Source: Franconibacter helveticus LMG 23732 (GTDB taxonomy: Bacteria; Pseudomonadota; Gammaproteobacteria; Enterobacterales; Enterobacteriaceae). Taken from it: 64,000 bases of DNA. The position numbers were made by a program, and so were the translations under genes. Position 1 is the first letter of the stretch. Every line of letters starts with the position of its first letter. Shown here in pieces: positions 55,270-64,000 of the stretch. The notes beneath the pieces were generated by a model. It saw only the letters and a program-made list of their open reading frames with translations, was not told the origin of the DNA and did not search any database. The DNA is taken from the NCBI RefSeq assembly GCF_000463115.2, contig NZ_AWFX01000049.1, positions 186,001 through 250,000 on the forward strand, written 5' to 3'.

Positions 55270-55955
55270 TCCGCGCCATTGTCACCGATATTGAAGGCAC
55301 CACCAGCGACATCCGCTTCGTGCATAACGTGCTGTTTCCTTACGCCCGCGAGCGGCTGGCTGACTTTGTCCGCGCAGGGGCTGAAGATGAGCCGGTGAGC
55401 GCCATCCTGAACGATTTGCGGGCGGAAATTTCGCAGCCGCAGGCGACGCCAGAGGCGCTGATAGCGGTGCTGCTCGGCTTTATGGCGGAGGATCGCAAAT
55501 CCACCGCGCTGAAGGCGTTGCAGGGACATATCTGGCAGGGCGGCTACCTCAACGGCGATTTTACCGGCCACCTTTACCCGGACGTTCTGCCCGCATTACG
55601 GCGCTGGAAAGCGCAGGGCATTGATCTCTATGTTTATTCCTCGGGTTCGGTCGCCGCACAGAAACTGTTATTTGGCTACAGCGATGAAGGTGATATTACT
55701 GGGCTGTTCAGCGGATATTTTGACACTCACGTCGGCGCGAAGCGGGAAACCCAGTCCTATCGCAACATAGCGCAGCAGGCAGGGGTGCCGCCGGGCCAGC
55801 TGCTGTTTTTATCCGACATCCGCCAGGAGCTGGACGCCGCGCGCGAAGCGGGCTGGCAAACGGTGCAGTTAATTCGCGACGAAGCGGACCCTGTAAGCCG
55901 CCATCGTCAGGTTTCCCGTTTTGATGAGATCCAACCGGAGCAGATTGCTTTATGA
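55266..55955 (+). CDS. mtnC: enolase-phosphatase E1
   Basis: A 229-residue HAD-family enzyme that enolises and dephosphorylates the MtnB product to acireductone. Catalytic DIEGTTSDI (D8, E10) at the N-terminus, [15 protein letters not shown] and [12 protein letters not shown] later. The ATG is inside the mtnB stop (ATGA) and its own stop overlaps mtnD the same way, so the three are tightly coupled. Confidence 0.96.
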   Translation: MIRAIVTDIEGTTSDIRFVHNVLFPYARERLADFVRAGAEDEPVSAILNDLRAEISQPQATPEALIAVLLGFMAEDRKSTALKALQGHIWQGGYLNGDFTGHLYPDVLPALRRWKAQGIDLYVYSSGSVAAQKLLFGYSDEGDITGLFSGYFDTHVGAKRETQSYRNIAQQAGVPPGQLLFLSDIRQELDAAREAGWQTVQLIRDEADPVSRHRQVSRFDEIQPEQIAL

Positions 55956-56494
55956 GCGCACTGACTATTTTCACTGATAAAGCGGCGGGCGAGCCGCTGT
56001 TCCACAGCCGCGACGCCGACGCTATTCGCGACAAGCTTAACGCCCAGGGCGTGCGATTCGAGCGCTGGCAGGCGGACCGCGATCTCGGCGCCAACCCGGA
56101 CGCGCAAACGGTGATTGAGGCTTATCAGCACGCCATCGACCGGCTGGTCGCGGAAAAAGGCTACCAGAGCTGGGATGTCATCAGCATGCGCGCCGACAAC
56201 CCGCAAAAAGCGGCGATGCGCGAAAAATTTTTAAACGAGCACACCCATGGCGAAGATGAAGTGCGCTTTTTTGTCGAGGGCGCCGGGCTGTTCTGCCTGC
56301 ATCTTAATGGCCATGTCTATCAGGTTTTATGTGAAAAAAACGACCTGATTTCCGTGCCGGCGGGCACGCCGCACTGGTTTGATATGGGTTCCGAGCCGCA
56401 CTTCACCGCCATCCGTATTTTCGATAACCCGGAAGGCTGGGTCGCGCAGTTTACCGGCGATGATATCGCGCAGGGTTATCCGCGTCTGGCGTAA
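55952..56494 (+). CDS. mtnD: acireductone dioxygenase
   Basis: A 180-residue cupin. Metal ligands H97, H99, E103 and H141 sit exactly where they do in the Klebsiella enzyme ([11 protein letters not shown] and GTPHWFDM). With Fe it gives 2-keto-4-methylthiobutyrate, the YbdL substrate, plus formate; with Ni it gives an off-pathway product and CO. Last gene of mtnBCD. Confidence 0.96.
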   Translation: MSALTIFTDKAAGEPLFHSRDADAIRDKLNAQGVRFERWQADRDLGANPDAQTVIEAYQHAIDRLVAEKGYQSWDVISMRADNPQKAAMREKFLNEHTHGEDEVRFFVEGAGLFCLHLNGHVYQVLCEKNDLISVPAGTPHWFDMGSEPHFTAIRIFDNPEGWVAQFTGDDIAQGYPRLA

Positions 56495-56783
56495 AGCTAA
56501 CCCGCTAAAAGCGCTGCTGAAACAGGCGTAGCGGCAAAGAAAAAGGTTAAGTTCGCGATGTTAACGGCGCAGGCCACAGGCGACGTTCGCGAACCTGACC
56601 TTTTCCCTGCCTCGCAACGAGGCAAAGCAAACCGTCCCGCCGCCGCGTTCCACCAGGATTACTCTCAAACCTCCCCCATGCCAGCGCAATAGCGCAAGTG
56701 CGCGGCGATCCCGTCTAACCTTGAATAACGGCCGGGCGATCATCGCCTTGCGACACCATTCATCTATCCGCCAGGAGGTCGAC

Positions 56784-58034
56784 ATGAAAGCGCTGACGTA
56801 CCATGGTCCCCACAACGTCAAGGTTGAAAACGTCCCGGATCCCATCATCGAAGCGCAGGATGATGTGATTTTACGCATTACCGCCACCGCCATCTGCGGC
56901 TCCGATTTGCACCTGTACCGCGGCAAAATTCCCCAGGTCAGCCATGGCGATATCTTCGGCCATGAGTTCATGGGTGAAGTGGTGGAAACCGGGCGGGAGG
57001 TCAAAGATTTGCGCAAGGGTGACCGCGTGGTGATCCCTTTTGTTATCGCCTGCGGCGACTGTTTTTTCTGTAAGCTGCAACAATATTCCGCCTGCGAAAC
57101 CACTAACCCAGGGCGCGGGGCGATCCTTAACAAGAAAGAGATAACCTCGCCTGCGGCGCTCTTTGGCTATAGCGGTCTGTATGGCGGCGTACCGGGCGGC
57201 CAGGCGGAATATGTGCGGGTGCCGAAAGGCAACGTCGGCCCGTTCAAAGTGCCGCCGGTGCTTTCGGACGACAAAGCGCTTTTTCTCTCTGACATTCTGC
57301 CTACTGCGTGGCAGGCGGTGAAAAATGCGGATGTGAAACAAGGCTCCCGCGTCGCCATCTACGGCGCAGGCCCGGTAGGGCTGTTGAGCGCCGCTTGCGC
57401 CCGCTTGCTGGGCGCCGAGCAGATCTTTATCGTCGACCACAATGACTACCGGCTGGCATTCGCCCAACAGCGCTACGGCGCTATTCCGATCAACTTTGAC
57501 GACAACGACGACCCGGCAGCGTTCATCATCGAAAACACCCCAGGCAACCGCGGCGTGGATGCGGTAATCGACGCCGTAGGGTTTGAAGCGAAAGGCAGCC
57601 TGACGGAAACCGTGCTCAGCAACCTGAAAATTGAGGGCAGCAGCGGCAAAGCGCTGCGCCAGTGTATCGCGGCCGTGCGTCGCGGCGGCGTGGTGAGCGT
57701 GCCGGGGGTTTACGCGGGCTTTATCCACGGCTTTATGTTCGGCGACGCCTTCGATAAAGGCCTGACGTTCAAAATGGGCCAGACCCATGTTCACGCCTGG
57801 CTGCCGGAGCTGCTGCCGCTGATTGAACAGGGGCTGCTGACGCCGGAAGAAATCGTCACGCACTATATGCCGCTGGAAGATGCCGCCCGCGGGTACAAGA
57901 TCTTCGAGAAGCGGGAGGAGGAGTGCCGCAAGGTCATTCTCGTGCCGGGCGCCGCCACGCCGGAGGCCGCACGCGAACGCGCCACCGCGCTCAGCAATAC
58001 GCCGCTGGAGCCGCTCGATCCGGTTCAGCCATAA
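56784..58034 (+). CDS. ybdR: zinc-dependent alcohol dehydrogenase-like YbdR
   Basis: A 416-residue MDR-family oxidoreductase almost identical in pattern to E. coli YbdR (412). Catalytic zinc ligand C38 in [12 protein letters not shown], with [10 protein letters not shown] next; structural-zinc-like cysteines in [16 protein letters not shown]; Rossmann [26 protein letters not shown] five bases before [10 protein letters not shown] sets the start. Substrate unknown; relatives include glutathione-dependent formaldehyde dehydrogenases. A terminator follows. Confidence 0.94.
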   Translation: MKALTYHGPHNVKVENVPDPIIEAQDDVILRITATAICGSDLHLYRGKIPQVSHGDIFGHEFMGEVVETGREVKDLRKGDRVVIPFVIACGDCFFCKLQQYSACETTNPGRGAILNKKEITSPAALFGYSGLYGGVPGGQAEYVRVPKGNVGPFKVPPVLSDDKALFLSDILPTAWQAVKNADVKQGSRVAIYGAGPVGLLSAACARLLGAEQIFIVDHNDYRLAFAQQRYGAIPINFDDNDDPAAFIIENTPGNRGVDAVIDAVGFEAKGSLTETVLSNLKIEGSSGKALRQCIAAVRRGGVVSVPGVYAGFIHGFMFGDAFDKGLTFKMGQTHVHAWLPELLPLIEQGLLTPEEIVTHYMPLEDAARGYKIFEKREEECRKVILVPGAATPEAARERATALSNTPLEPLDPVQP

Positions 58035-58040
58035 GCGCCA

Positions 58041-58069
58041 CGCCGCTGCATCGCCAGCGGCGTTTTTTT
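58041..58069 (+). terminator. ybdR terminator
   Basis: CGCCGCT / AGCGGCG stem with seven T, 7 bp after the ybdR stop. Confidence 0.9.
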
Positions 58070-58163
58070 ATCTGCTGTAAGAGAAAACGCGCGGGCAGCG
58101 AGCTGCGAAAGGGAGAGACAACGGGCAAACGGAAAGAGGATGCGGGGCATCCTCTGAACAGGC

Positions 58164-58574
58164 TTAGCGGTGATACTCGCCTGCGGCTTCAGGCTGGTAG
58201 AGCAGTTCAAGCACTTCGATGTGGGTTTCGCTGCCGTCCGGCAACGGCCAGCGGATGGCATCGCCTACGCGAAGCCCCAGCAATGCCGCGCCCACCGGGG
58301 CCATAACGGAGAGCTGCGCGGCGCTGTCGGTTATCTGCGCCGGGTAAGCAAGGGTGCGCAGATAAACCTCGCCGCTGGTTAAATCACGGAATTTTACCTG
58401 GCTGTTCATGCTGACCACATCGGCGGGCAGCGCCTGTGGGCGGCACATCTGCGCGCGATCAAGTTCATCATTCAGCGCCTGCGCAACGGGCAGGCTGGCA
58501 AACGCCGGCTGCTCAAGCAGCATATCGAGACGCTCGGCGTCGAGCTCGTTAATGATAATGGCAGGTCGGGACAT
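58164..58574 (-). CDS. rnk: regulator of nucleoside diphosphate kinase
   Basis: A 136-residue two-domain protein: an N-terminal coiled coil that can enter the RNA polymerase secondary channel ([17 protein letters not shown]), and a C-terminal FKBP-like GreA-type domain ([20 protein letters not shown]). Same length as E. coli Rnk and the same convergent position after ybdR. Confidence 0.95.
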   Translation of the reverse strand: MSRPAIIINELDAERLDMLLEQPAFASLPVAQALNDELDRAQMCRPQALPADVVSMNSQVKFRDLTSGEVYLRTLAYPAQITDSAAQLSVMAPVGAALLGLRVGDAIRWPLPDGSETHIEVLELLYQPEAAGEYHR

Positions 58575-58722
58575 ATCTACTCCATGTCGATGATTCTGGC
58601 GGTTAGCCCGCTAAAAAGTGTCCAAAGAAAAACCCCCACCGCCAAAACGATGAGGGTCTCCTTGTGCTGATGATACTGAGCCGCGCTCGCGGTTTAAAGT
58701 GACTCAGCTCACAGAACGCGGC

Positions 58723-60099
58723 TTACAGCAGGACGCTGCCGATGGCGGCCAGGATAAAGGCGATGGAGCCGAGCAGGGTTTCCATCACGGTCCAGGTCTT
58801 GAGCGTGGTTTTCTCGTCCATTTCAAGGAAACGGCCTACCAGCCAGAAACCGGAGTCGTTTACGTGAGAGAGCACCGTAGCGCCGCCTGCGATGGCGATA
58901 ACAATAAAGCACAGGTCAAACTGGCTTAAGCCTGGCGTTGCCTGCACCATCGGGGCCACCAGCGCGGCGGTCGTGGTCAGCGCGACCGTTGCGGAGCCCT
59001 GCGCCACGCGAAGCGCGGTAGAGATGACAAACGCGGCGAGAATAACCGGCATGCCGGTATCGGACAGCACGCCCGCCAGCGCGTCGCCGATGCCGCTTGC
59101 GCGCAGGACGCCGCCAAACATGCCGCCTGCGCCGGTGACGAGAATAATGCCGCAGATGGGGCCGAGCGCGCCGTCGCAAATTTTTTCCAGATGCTGACGG
59201 CTATGATCGCGGCTAAAGACCATCAGCGCGAAGAAAACGGTGATAAGCAGCGCTACCGGGGTTTTGCCGAGCATGCGCAGGAAATTAACCACCGTGTTAT
59301 CAGCGCTTACCCAGCCGAGCACTTTCGCGGTGTTCAGGCCGGTATCAAGGAAAATCAGCACCAGCGGCAGCAGCAGAATAGCCAGCACCATGCCGAAGGA
59401 GGGCGGGCGATGGTTCGTGTCGCGCTCCACTTCGCCAAGAAACGACGTCGGCAGCTTCACATCAAATTTTTTACCGGCGTAGAGGCCAAACAGATAGCCG
59501 CCAAAATACCAGGTCGGCAGCGCGATAATCAGCCCGAGGATCACCAGCAGGCCAATATTCGCGCCGAGCAGCTCACTTGCCGCGACTGGGCCAGGATGCG
59601 GCGGCACCAGCGCATGCATTACCGCAAACGCGCCCGCTGCCGGGAAAGCGTATTTCAGCGTCGAGCCGCCAAACTGTTTCGCTACGCTGAAGATAATCGG
59701 CAGCATCACCACCAGACCGGCGTCGAAGAAAATGGGGAAGCCAAACAGCAGCGAGGCGACGCCCAGCGCGAACGGCGCGCGGTGAGCGCCGAATTTATTG
59801 ATAAGCGTATCGGCCAGCACTTTAGCGCCGCCGGAAACTTCCAGCAGGCGGCCAATCATAGCGCCAAGGCCTACCAGCAGCGCCACGCCCGCCAGCGTGC
59901 TGCCAAAGCCCGTCAGGATAGTGGGCACGATTTTGTCGAAAGGCACGCGAGTGACCAGCGCCACCACGATGCTGACCAGCGTCAGCGCCAGGAACGCATG
60001 CACTTTAAAGCGCATGATAAGCACCAGCAGCAAGAGCACTGCGGCGGCGGCAATGCCGAGCAGCGTGCCCGCTCCGTAAACAGCCGTTGTTTCCGTCAT
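58723..60099 (-). CDS. GntP-family gluconate permease
   Basis: A 458-residue, about 12-14-helix proton symporter of the GntP family. Key stretches are ALVPPHPGPVAASELLGANI, GTGGMFGGVLRASG-like loop VTGAGGMFGGVLRASG, ALRVAQGSATVALTTTAALV and LSHVNDSGFWLVG, all standard. I start at MTETTAVYGAG; the longer frame runs over the operators. Two GntR-like sites upstream favour gluconate as substrate over glycerate or other acids carried by the family. In E. coli the gene after rnk is rna, so this is a local difference. Confidence 0.9.
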   Translation of the reverse strand: MTETTAVYGAGTLLGIAAAAVLLLLVLIMRFKVHAFLALTLVSIVVALVTRVPFDKIVPTILTGFGSTLAGVALLVGLGAMIGRLLEVSGGAKVLADTLINKFGAHRAPFALGVASLLFGFPIFFDAGLVVMLPIIFSVAKQFGGSTLKYAFPAAGAFAVMHALVPPHPGPVAASELLGANIGLLVILGLIIALPTWYFGGYLFGLYAGKKFDVKLPTSFLGEVERDTNHRPPSFGMVLAILLLPLVLIFLDTGLNTAKVLGWVSADNTVVNFLRMLGKTPVALLITVFFALMVFSRDHSRQHLEKICDGALGPICGIILVTGAGGMFGGVLRASGIGDALAGVLSDTGMPVILAAFVISTALRVAQGSATVALTTTAALVAPMVQATPGLSQFDLCFIVIAIAGGATVLSHVNDSGFWLVGRFLEMDEKTTLKTWTVMETLLGSIAFILAAIGSVLL

Positions 60100-60156
60100 C
60101 TTTATATTTTCCTCAGAAGTAGAGTAGAGAGGCCGGGTGCAGGCGCCTTGCCTTCT

Positions 60157-60186
60157 CTGATACCGGTAACATGATATCGGTAACAT
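60157..60186. promoter_or_regulatory. two tandem GntR-like operators
   Basis: CTGATACCGGTAACAT (60157-60172) and ATGATATCGGTAACAT (60171-60186) fit the enterobacterial GntR palindrome ATGTTACC-N-GTATCAT read on the other strand. They begin 58 bp before the permease start. GntR released by gluconate would derepress the gene. Confidence 0.78.
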
Positions 60187-60540
60187 GGAAGGGGCTGTAA
60201 ATAACCCTCGACATGTTTATTAACATTTTGCGACAGACGTCAAACTCCGCTTTACAGCCTTTCATCTGCCGCAAAGGGTAAATTTTAGCCGCAAAAAGCC
60301 AGCCTGCCGGAACGCTTGCCGCGGAGTTTCGGCTTTAGTTCATCTCACAGCTTTTGCGCGCCTTTTTTTAGTGAATTGCGCAAAAATGTCGGCCATATCC
60401 AGCTTTTAAGCTGCGAATATTCATGATGTTTGCCGCTTAATGCTTTCATTAACTAGCTTTTTCTTAGGTGATTTTCTGTACACCTTTCCGATTACGGCGG
60501 CGCAACGCCACCTCTGTCTGACTACAGCTCATAAGAGGAA
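60187..60540. other. intergenic region upstream of the ABC operon, no gene seen
   Basis: About 350 bp of moderate A+T content between divergent transport genes. It should contain the ABC operon promoter. I could not fix -35/-10 elements and saw no RNA gene. Confidence 0.5.
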
Positions 60541-61809
60541 ATGATGAAAAAGCTGACGTTAAGTCTCATAACCGTGGCGCTGGCGGGAACCAGCCATTTC
60601 GCTTTTGCCGATACCCTGCGCATGGAATGTCCTGTTTCGCCCGGCGGCAAACAATATTGCCAGTACATCAAAGAACGGTTTGAAAAACAGACCGGCAACC
60701 AGCTCGAATTTATTGAATTCCCTGCCGCTTCGGATGAGAAGCTGGCGCTGCTGCAACAGCTTTTCGCCGCCAAAGATGAAAAGGCGGTGGATGTGTTTGA
60801 GTCCGACACTATCTGGGTGGGGCTGCTTGATAAGCAAACCCTGGATCTCACCGACGCCATGGGCAGCCAGAAAGATCAGTTTTTCGAAGGGCCGTGGCAG
60901 AACGACACGGTTAACGGCCGCCTGAAAGCGATCCCTAACTACATCGACACCGGCGTGCTCTTTTATCGCAAAGATTTACTGGAGAAATATAACGAGCAGC
61001 CGCCCAAAACCTGGGAAGAGATGACGCGCATCGCCACCAAAATTCAGGCTGAAGAGCGCAAGGCGGGGCGTAAAAACTTCTGGGGCTATATCTTTCAGGG
61101 CAAATCTTATGAAGGGCTGACCTGTAACGCGCTGGAGTGGGTGCAGTCGTACGGCGGCGGCGCCTTCGTAGATGAAAAAGGGAACGTGACCGTTAATAAC
61201 GACAAGGCCGCCCGGGCGTTCGATATGGCGAAAGGGTGGATTGGCACTATCTCGCCGAAAGGGGTGCTTGGCTACAAAGAGGAGGAATCGCGCACCGTCT
61301 TCCAGAACGGCGACGCGCTCTTTATGCGCAACTGGCCGTATGTCTGGCAGCTTTCCCAGGCGGATGACAGCCCGCTGAAGGGCAAAGTCGGCGTCGCGCC
61401 GCTGCCCGCAGGCGAAGGCGGACAGAGCGCCACGGCGCTTGGCGGCTGGCAGTGGTCGGTAAACGCCAACACCAAAAATCCACAAGCGGCGATTGAGCTG
61501 CTGAAGATCTTAACCGATGCCGATTCGCAAAAAACGCGTCTGAAAATCATCGGCCATGCGCCGACCCGCATCGCGCTGTATGACGATAAAGAGGTGCTGG
61601 AGATGGCGCCGCAGCTCACCCTGTTCCGCGATATCTTCGCCCAGGCTGCGCCGCGCCCGGCGACGGTCACCAAAGCGCAGTATCCGCGCGTCTCTAACGC
61701 CATTTTCAACGTCACCTTCAGCGTGCTGAACGGCAAGGAAGATGGCAAGAAAGCGGCGGCGGATCTGGAGCGGCGGCTTAACCGGGTGAAAGGCGCCGGC
61801 TGGCGGTAA
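60541..61809 (+). CDS. CUT1-type ABC sugar-binding protein
   Basis: 422 residues with a signal peptide cleaved after FAFA near residue 22. A type 1 extracellular solute-binding protein: VDVFESDTIWVGLL, AIPNYIDTGVLFYRKDLLEKY, LFMRNWPYVWQL and LGGWQWSVNANTKNPQAA are typical of trehalose/maltose/oligosaccharide binders. The two N-terminal Met codons are adjacent; either could start. The sugar is unknown. No glycosidase or regulator is visible in the window, though genes beyond its end may supply one. Confidence 0.9.
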   Translation: MMKKLTLSLITVALAGTSHFAFADTLRMECPVSPGGKQYCQYIKERFEKQTGNQLEFIEFPAASDEKLALLQQLFAAKDEKAVDVFESDTIWVGLLDKQTLDLTDAMGSQKDQFFEGPWQNDTVNGRLKAIPNYIDTGVLFYRKDLLEKYNEQPPKTWEEMTRIATKIQAEERKAGRKNFWGYIFQGKSYEGLTCNALEWVQSYGGGAFVDEKGNVTVNNDKAARAFDMAKGWIGTISPKGVLGYKEEESRTVFQNGDALFMRNWPYVWQLSQADDSPLKGKVGVAPLPAGEGGQSATALGGWQWSVNANTKNPQAAIELLKILTDADSQKTRLKIIGHAPTRIALYDDKEVLEMAPQLTLFRDIFAQAAPRPATVTKAQYPRVSNAIFNVTFSVLNGKEDGKKAAADLERRLNRVKGAGWR

Positions 61810-61825
61810 CGCTTTTCCGTTGTAA

Positions 61826-61869
61826 CCCCTCACCCCATCTTCTCCCGAGGGAGAAGGCGGGGTGAGGGG
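61826..61869. repeat. long REP-like palindrome inside the ABC operon
   Basis: CCCCTCACCCC-AT-CTTCTCCC folds back on GGGAGAAG-GC-GGGGTGAGGGG with a short loop. It sits between the binding-protein gene and the first permease gene, where malE-malF carries REP elements that favour the binding protein. It resembles dispersed palindromes seen in many proteobacteria; its family needs a genome count. Confidence 0.8.
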
Positions 61870-61981
61870 AAGCGCGTTCACTTTCCCGCAAAACGGCGCA
61901 GGTTTCCCTCGCGCCTGCGCAAAGAGAACAAAAAGAGATGTCCTGACGATAAGCCGTTGTTTTACTGACTACGGAGCGCTT

Positions 61982-62935
61982 ATGAAATCCGACAGCCTTA
62001 CGCGATCTGCTTCTGCGCCAGCCCGCAGGCTGACCTGGCACCAGCGCCGCCGACGCATAGCGTGGGGGCTTGTGTTGCCCGCGCTGCTGTTGCTGGCGCT
62101 GGCGGCGGGCTGGCCGCTCTTTCGCACCATCTGGTTTAGCTTCACCAACGCCATGCTGGATAACCCCGGCGAATATGAAATGGTCGGCCTGGCTAACTAC
62201 TATGCCATGCGCGACGACATGGCCATCGGCGTACTCAGCGACCCGCTCTGGTGGCAGGCGGTGGGCAACACCCTCTGGTTCACCTTCACCTCAGTGGCGC
62301 TTGAGCTGCTGCTCGGCATGCTGCTGGCGCTGCTGATGAACGAAAAATTTCGCGGCCAGGGGCTGGTGCGTACCGCCATTCTGGTGCCCTGGGCTATTCC
62401 GACCATCGTCAGCGCCAAAATGTGGGGCTGGATGTTCCACGATCAGTACGGCGTGGTAAACGATCTGTTGGGTTCCATTGGCCTGCCTTCGCATCTTGCC
62501 TGGATAGCCGAGCCTTCGCTTTCGATGTGGGCGGTGGTCATAGCCGACGTCTGGAAAACCACGCCATTTATGGCGCTGATGCTGCTTGCGGCGCTTCAGC
62601 TTATTCCGGCCGACCTGTACGAGGCGGCGAAAGTAGACGGCGCCAGCCCCTGGCAGCGCTTTAAGCGCATCACGCTGCCGCTCATTATGCCTGCGCTGGT
62701 GGTGGCGCTGATTTTTCGCGTAATGGACGCCATGCGCGTCTTCGACCTTATCTACGTGCTGACCTCTAACAGCGAGGCGACGATGTCGATTTCCGGCTAC
62801 GCCCGCGAGCAGATTGTCTCTTACCAGGATATGGGCGTCGGTTCGGCGGCTTCAGTGCTGGTCTTTATGATGGTGGCGGGCATTGCCGCCTGTTTTATCC
62901 GCGTATCACGACTTAACGAGAAGGAGAAGCGCTGA
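61982..62935 (+). CDS. ABC sugar permease 1 (MalF-type)
   Basis: A 317-residue inner-membrane permease with about six helices and the EAA loop EAAKVDGASPWQRFKRITLP contacting the ATPase. I start at MKSDSLTRSASAP because upstream frame lies in the palindrome region. Its stop overlaps the start of the second permease by one base. Confidence 0.92.
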   Translation: MKSDSLTRSASAPARRLTWHQRRRRIAWGLVLPALLLLALAAGWPLFRTIWFSFTNAMLDNPGEYEMVGLANYYAMRDDMAIGVLSDPLWWQAVGNTLWFTFTSVALELLLGMLLALLMNEKFRGQGLVRTAILVPWAIPTIVSAKMWGWMFHDQYGVVNDLLGSIGLPSHLAWIAEPSLSMWAVVIADVWKTTPFMALMLLAALQLIPADLYEAAKVDGASPWQRFKRITLPLIMPALVVALIFRVMDAMRVFDLIYVLTSNSEATMSISGYAREQIVSYQDMGVGSAASVLVFMMVAGIAACFIRVSRLNEKEKR

Positions 62936-63780
62936 TGAAAACCACCCGCTGGCAACGCAAAGCGGCGTTTAAGCTGCTTATCTTCTTCGGCGCGCTTCTG
63001 GCCTGCCTGTTCTGCGTTTTCCCGTTTTATTACGCCATCCTGACTTCGCTGCGCACCGGCCAGGAGCTTTTCCTGCCCTCATACCTGCCCACCGGCTGGC
63101 ACTGGGATAACTATGTGGTGGCGCTGGTGGATAACGGCATTGCCCGAAGCCTGTTTAACTCCGTGCTGGTGGCGACAGTGACCGTGGGGCTTTGCCTGCT
63201 GGTTTCCGTCACCGCGTCGTTTGCGCTGGCCCGCGTGCCGTTTCGCGGGCGCAAAGTGCTGCTGTTTACCATTCTCTGCGTGTCGATGTTCCCGCAGGTG
63301 GCGGTGCTGACCGGCATGTTTGAGCTGGTGCGTTTTCTCGGGCTGTATGACTCGCTCGGCGCGCTGGTGCTCTCCTACACCACCTTTTCGCTGCCTTTTA
63401 CCGTCTGGGTGTTAACCACCTTTATGAAGTCGATTCCGGTAGAGCTGGAGGAGGCGGCTATCGTCGACGGCGCGAAAACCGGCACCATTATCCGCCGCGT
63501 TTTTGCGCCCATTCTGGCGCCGGCGCTGGTGACAACCGGCCTGCTGGCGTTTATCGGCGCATGGAACGAATTTATGTTCGCGCTGACGTTTATTATCTCC
63601 GGCGACAAGCGCACCGTGCCCGTCGCCATCAGCCTGTTCAGCGGCGCATCAAGCTTTGAGCTGCCGTGGGGCAGCATTATGGCGGCGTCGGTGGTGGTGA
63701 CGCTGCCCATCATCATTCTGGTGCTTATTTTCCAGAAACGCATCGTCAGCGGCCTGACCAGCGGCGCGATTAAGGGGTAA
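62935..63780 (+). CDS. ABC sugar permease 2 (MalG-type)
   Basis: A 281-residue, six-helix permease with EAA loop EEAAIVDGAKTGTIIRRVFA then PILAPALV. Pairs with permease 1 to form the channel. One-base overlap upstream (TGATG) and three-base gap to the ATPase gene show a single operon. Confidence 0.93.
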   Translation: MKTTRWQRKAAFKLLIFFGALLACLFCVFPFYYAILTSLRTGQELFLPSYLPTGWHWDNYVVALVDNGIARSLFNSVLVATVTVGLCLLVSVTASFALARVPFRGRKVLLFTILCVSMFPQVAVLTGMFELVRFLGLYDSLGALVLSYTTFSLPFTVWVLTTFMKSIPVELEEAAIVDGAKTGTIIRRVFAPILAPALVTTGLLAFIGAWNEFMFALTFIISGDKRTVPVAISLFSGASSFELPWGSIMAASVVVTLPIIILVLIFQKRIVSGLTSGAIKG

Positions 63781-63783
63781 ACC

Positions 63784-64000
63784 ATGGCGCAATTACGCTT
63801 AGAGAAGATCCAGAAACGCTACGGCTCTCATGCGGAAGTCATCAAACCGCTCGATTTGCAGATCAACAGCGGCGAATTCGTGGTGGTGGTCGGGCCGTCG
63901 GGCTGCGGCAAATCAACGCTGCTGCGTCTGGTGGCGGGGCTTGAGGAGATAACCGACGGCGATATGTTTATCGACAACGCGCGGGTGAACGACGACTCGC
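63784..64000 (+). CDS. ABC transporter ATPase, MalK/UgpC type (3' partial)
   Basis: The first 72 codons are visible: [20 protein letters not shown], then Walker [19 protein letters not shown], both typical of MalK-type ATPases. The rest runs past the window end. Confidence 0.93.
   Translation, partial: MAQLRLEKIQKRYGSHAEVIKPLDLQINSGEFVVVVGPSGCGKSTLLRLVAGLEEITDGDMFIDNARVNDDS

Noticed and set aside
56871-57863. Leftward ORF of 330 codons inside ybdR
   Set aside because: Antisense shadow; ybdR itself matches its family end to end.
59191-60174. Long rightward ORF (327 codons) antisense to the GntP-type permease gene
   Set aside because: Composition is Arg/Gln/His-rich, typical of a shadow frame of a GC-rich membrane protein gene; no ribosome site or domain.

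Overview
This window looks like chromosomal backbone of a GC-rich member of the Enterobacteriaceae. It carries purEK, lpxH, ppiB, cysS, ybcJ, folD, tRNA-Arg(UCU), ybdJ/ybdK, entD-fepA-fes-ybdZ-entF, ahpCF, dsbG, ybdL and rnk, all close to their E. coli versions, plus loci that E. coli K-12 lacks: ramR-romA-ramA, smvA-smvR, mtnBCD, and a cystathionine beta-synthase/gamma-lyase-type pair. This suggests the Cronobacter/Franconibacter/Klebsiella/Enterobacter side of the family, with Cronobacter-like as my guess. Genus is an inference, because no rRNA gene is present.

Layout. 1-2.1 kb: end of a reverse-transsulfuration pair. 2.3-6.8 kb: purKE (PurR operator over the promoter), lpxH-ppiB, cysS. 6.8-14.1 kb: insertion between cysS and ybcJ holding a LacI-type regulator with a PTS EIICB permease, a lipoprotein plus a giant coiled-coil FKBP-like protein interrupted at a run of 12 T, and an SDR oxidoreductase. 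14.2-19.4 kb: ybcJ-folD, tRNA-Arg, a PerM/AI-2E permease, a DUF2171 protein, and the smvA/smvR efflux pair with twin operators. 19.6-24 kb: ramR/romA/ramA with a perfect RamR box, then ybdJ and ybdK. 24.2-39.8 kb: accessory block between ybdK and entD, neighbours of one another in E. coli apart from hokE. It holds a GNAT, an IclR regulator, a five-gene sugar-acid catabolic operon, a YafL-like peptidoglycan hydrolase, a glutaredoxin-2-like protein, an amidase/permease pair, a tiny His-rich lipoprotein, and a four-gene AAA+/coiled-coil/ZorA-like/ZorB-like operon. 39.9-48.6 kb: entD, fepA, fes, ybdZ, entF with a Fur box. 48.8-56.5 kb: ahpF-ahpC, dsbG, a ybdO-type LysR gene, ybdL and mtnBCD (MetJ boxes). 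56.8-64 kb: ybdR, rnk, a GntP-type permease with two GntR-like operators, and a CUT1 sugar ABC transporter cut by the window end.

The most interesting object is the operon at 35.1-39.8 kb. It encodes a MotA/ExbB-like stator with a long cytoplasmic tail and an OmpA/MotB-like partner with the intramembrane Asp, both resembling ZorA/ZorB of the Zorya anti-phage system. Instead of ZorC/D/E, the motor is translationally coupled to a protein of amphipathic and coiled-coil helices, and an AAA+ ATPase gene heads the operon. I read it as a candidate ion-driven envelope machine of undescribed type, possibly a defence system. The second is the FKBP-like gene, whose signal peptide is put out of frame by a 12-T tract, as expected for transcriptional slippage, phase variation or a sequencing error.
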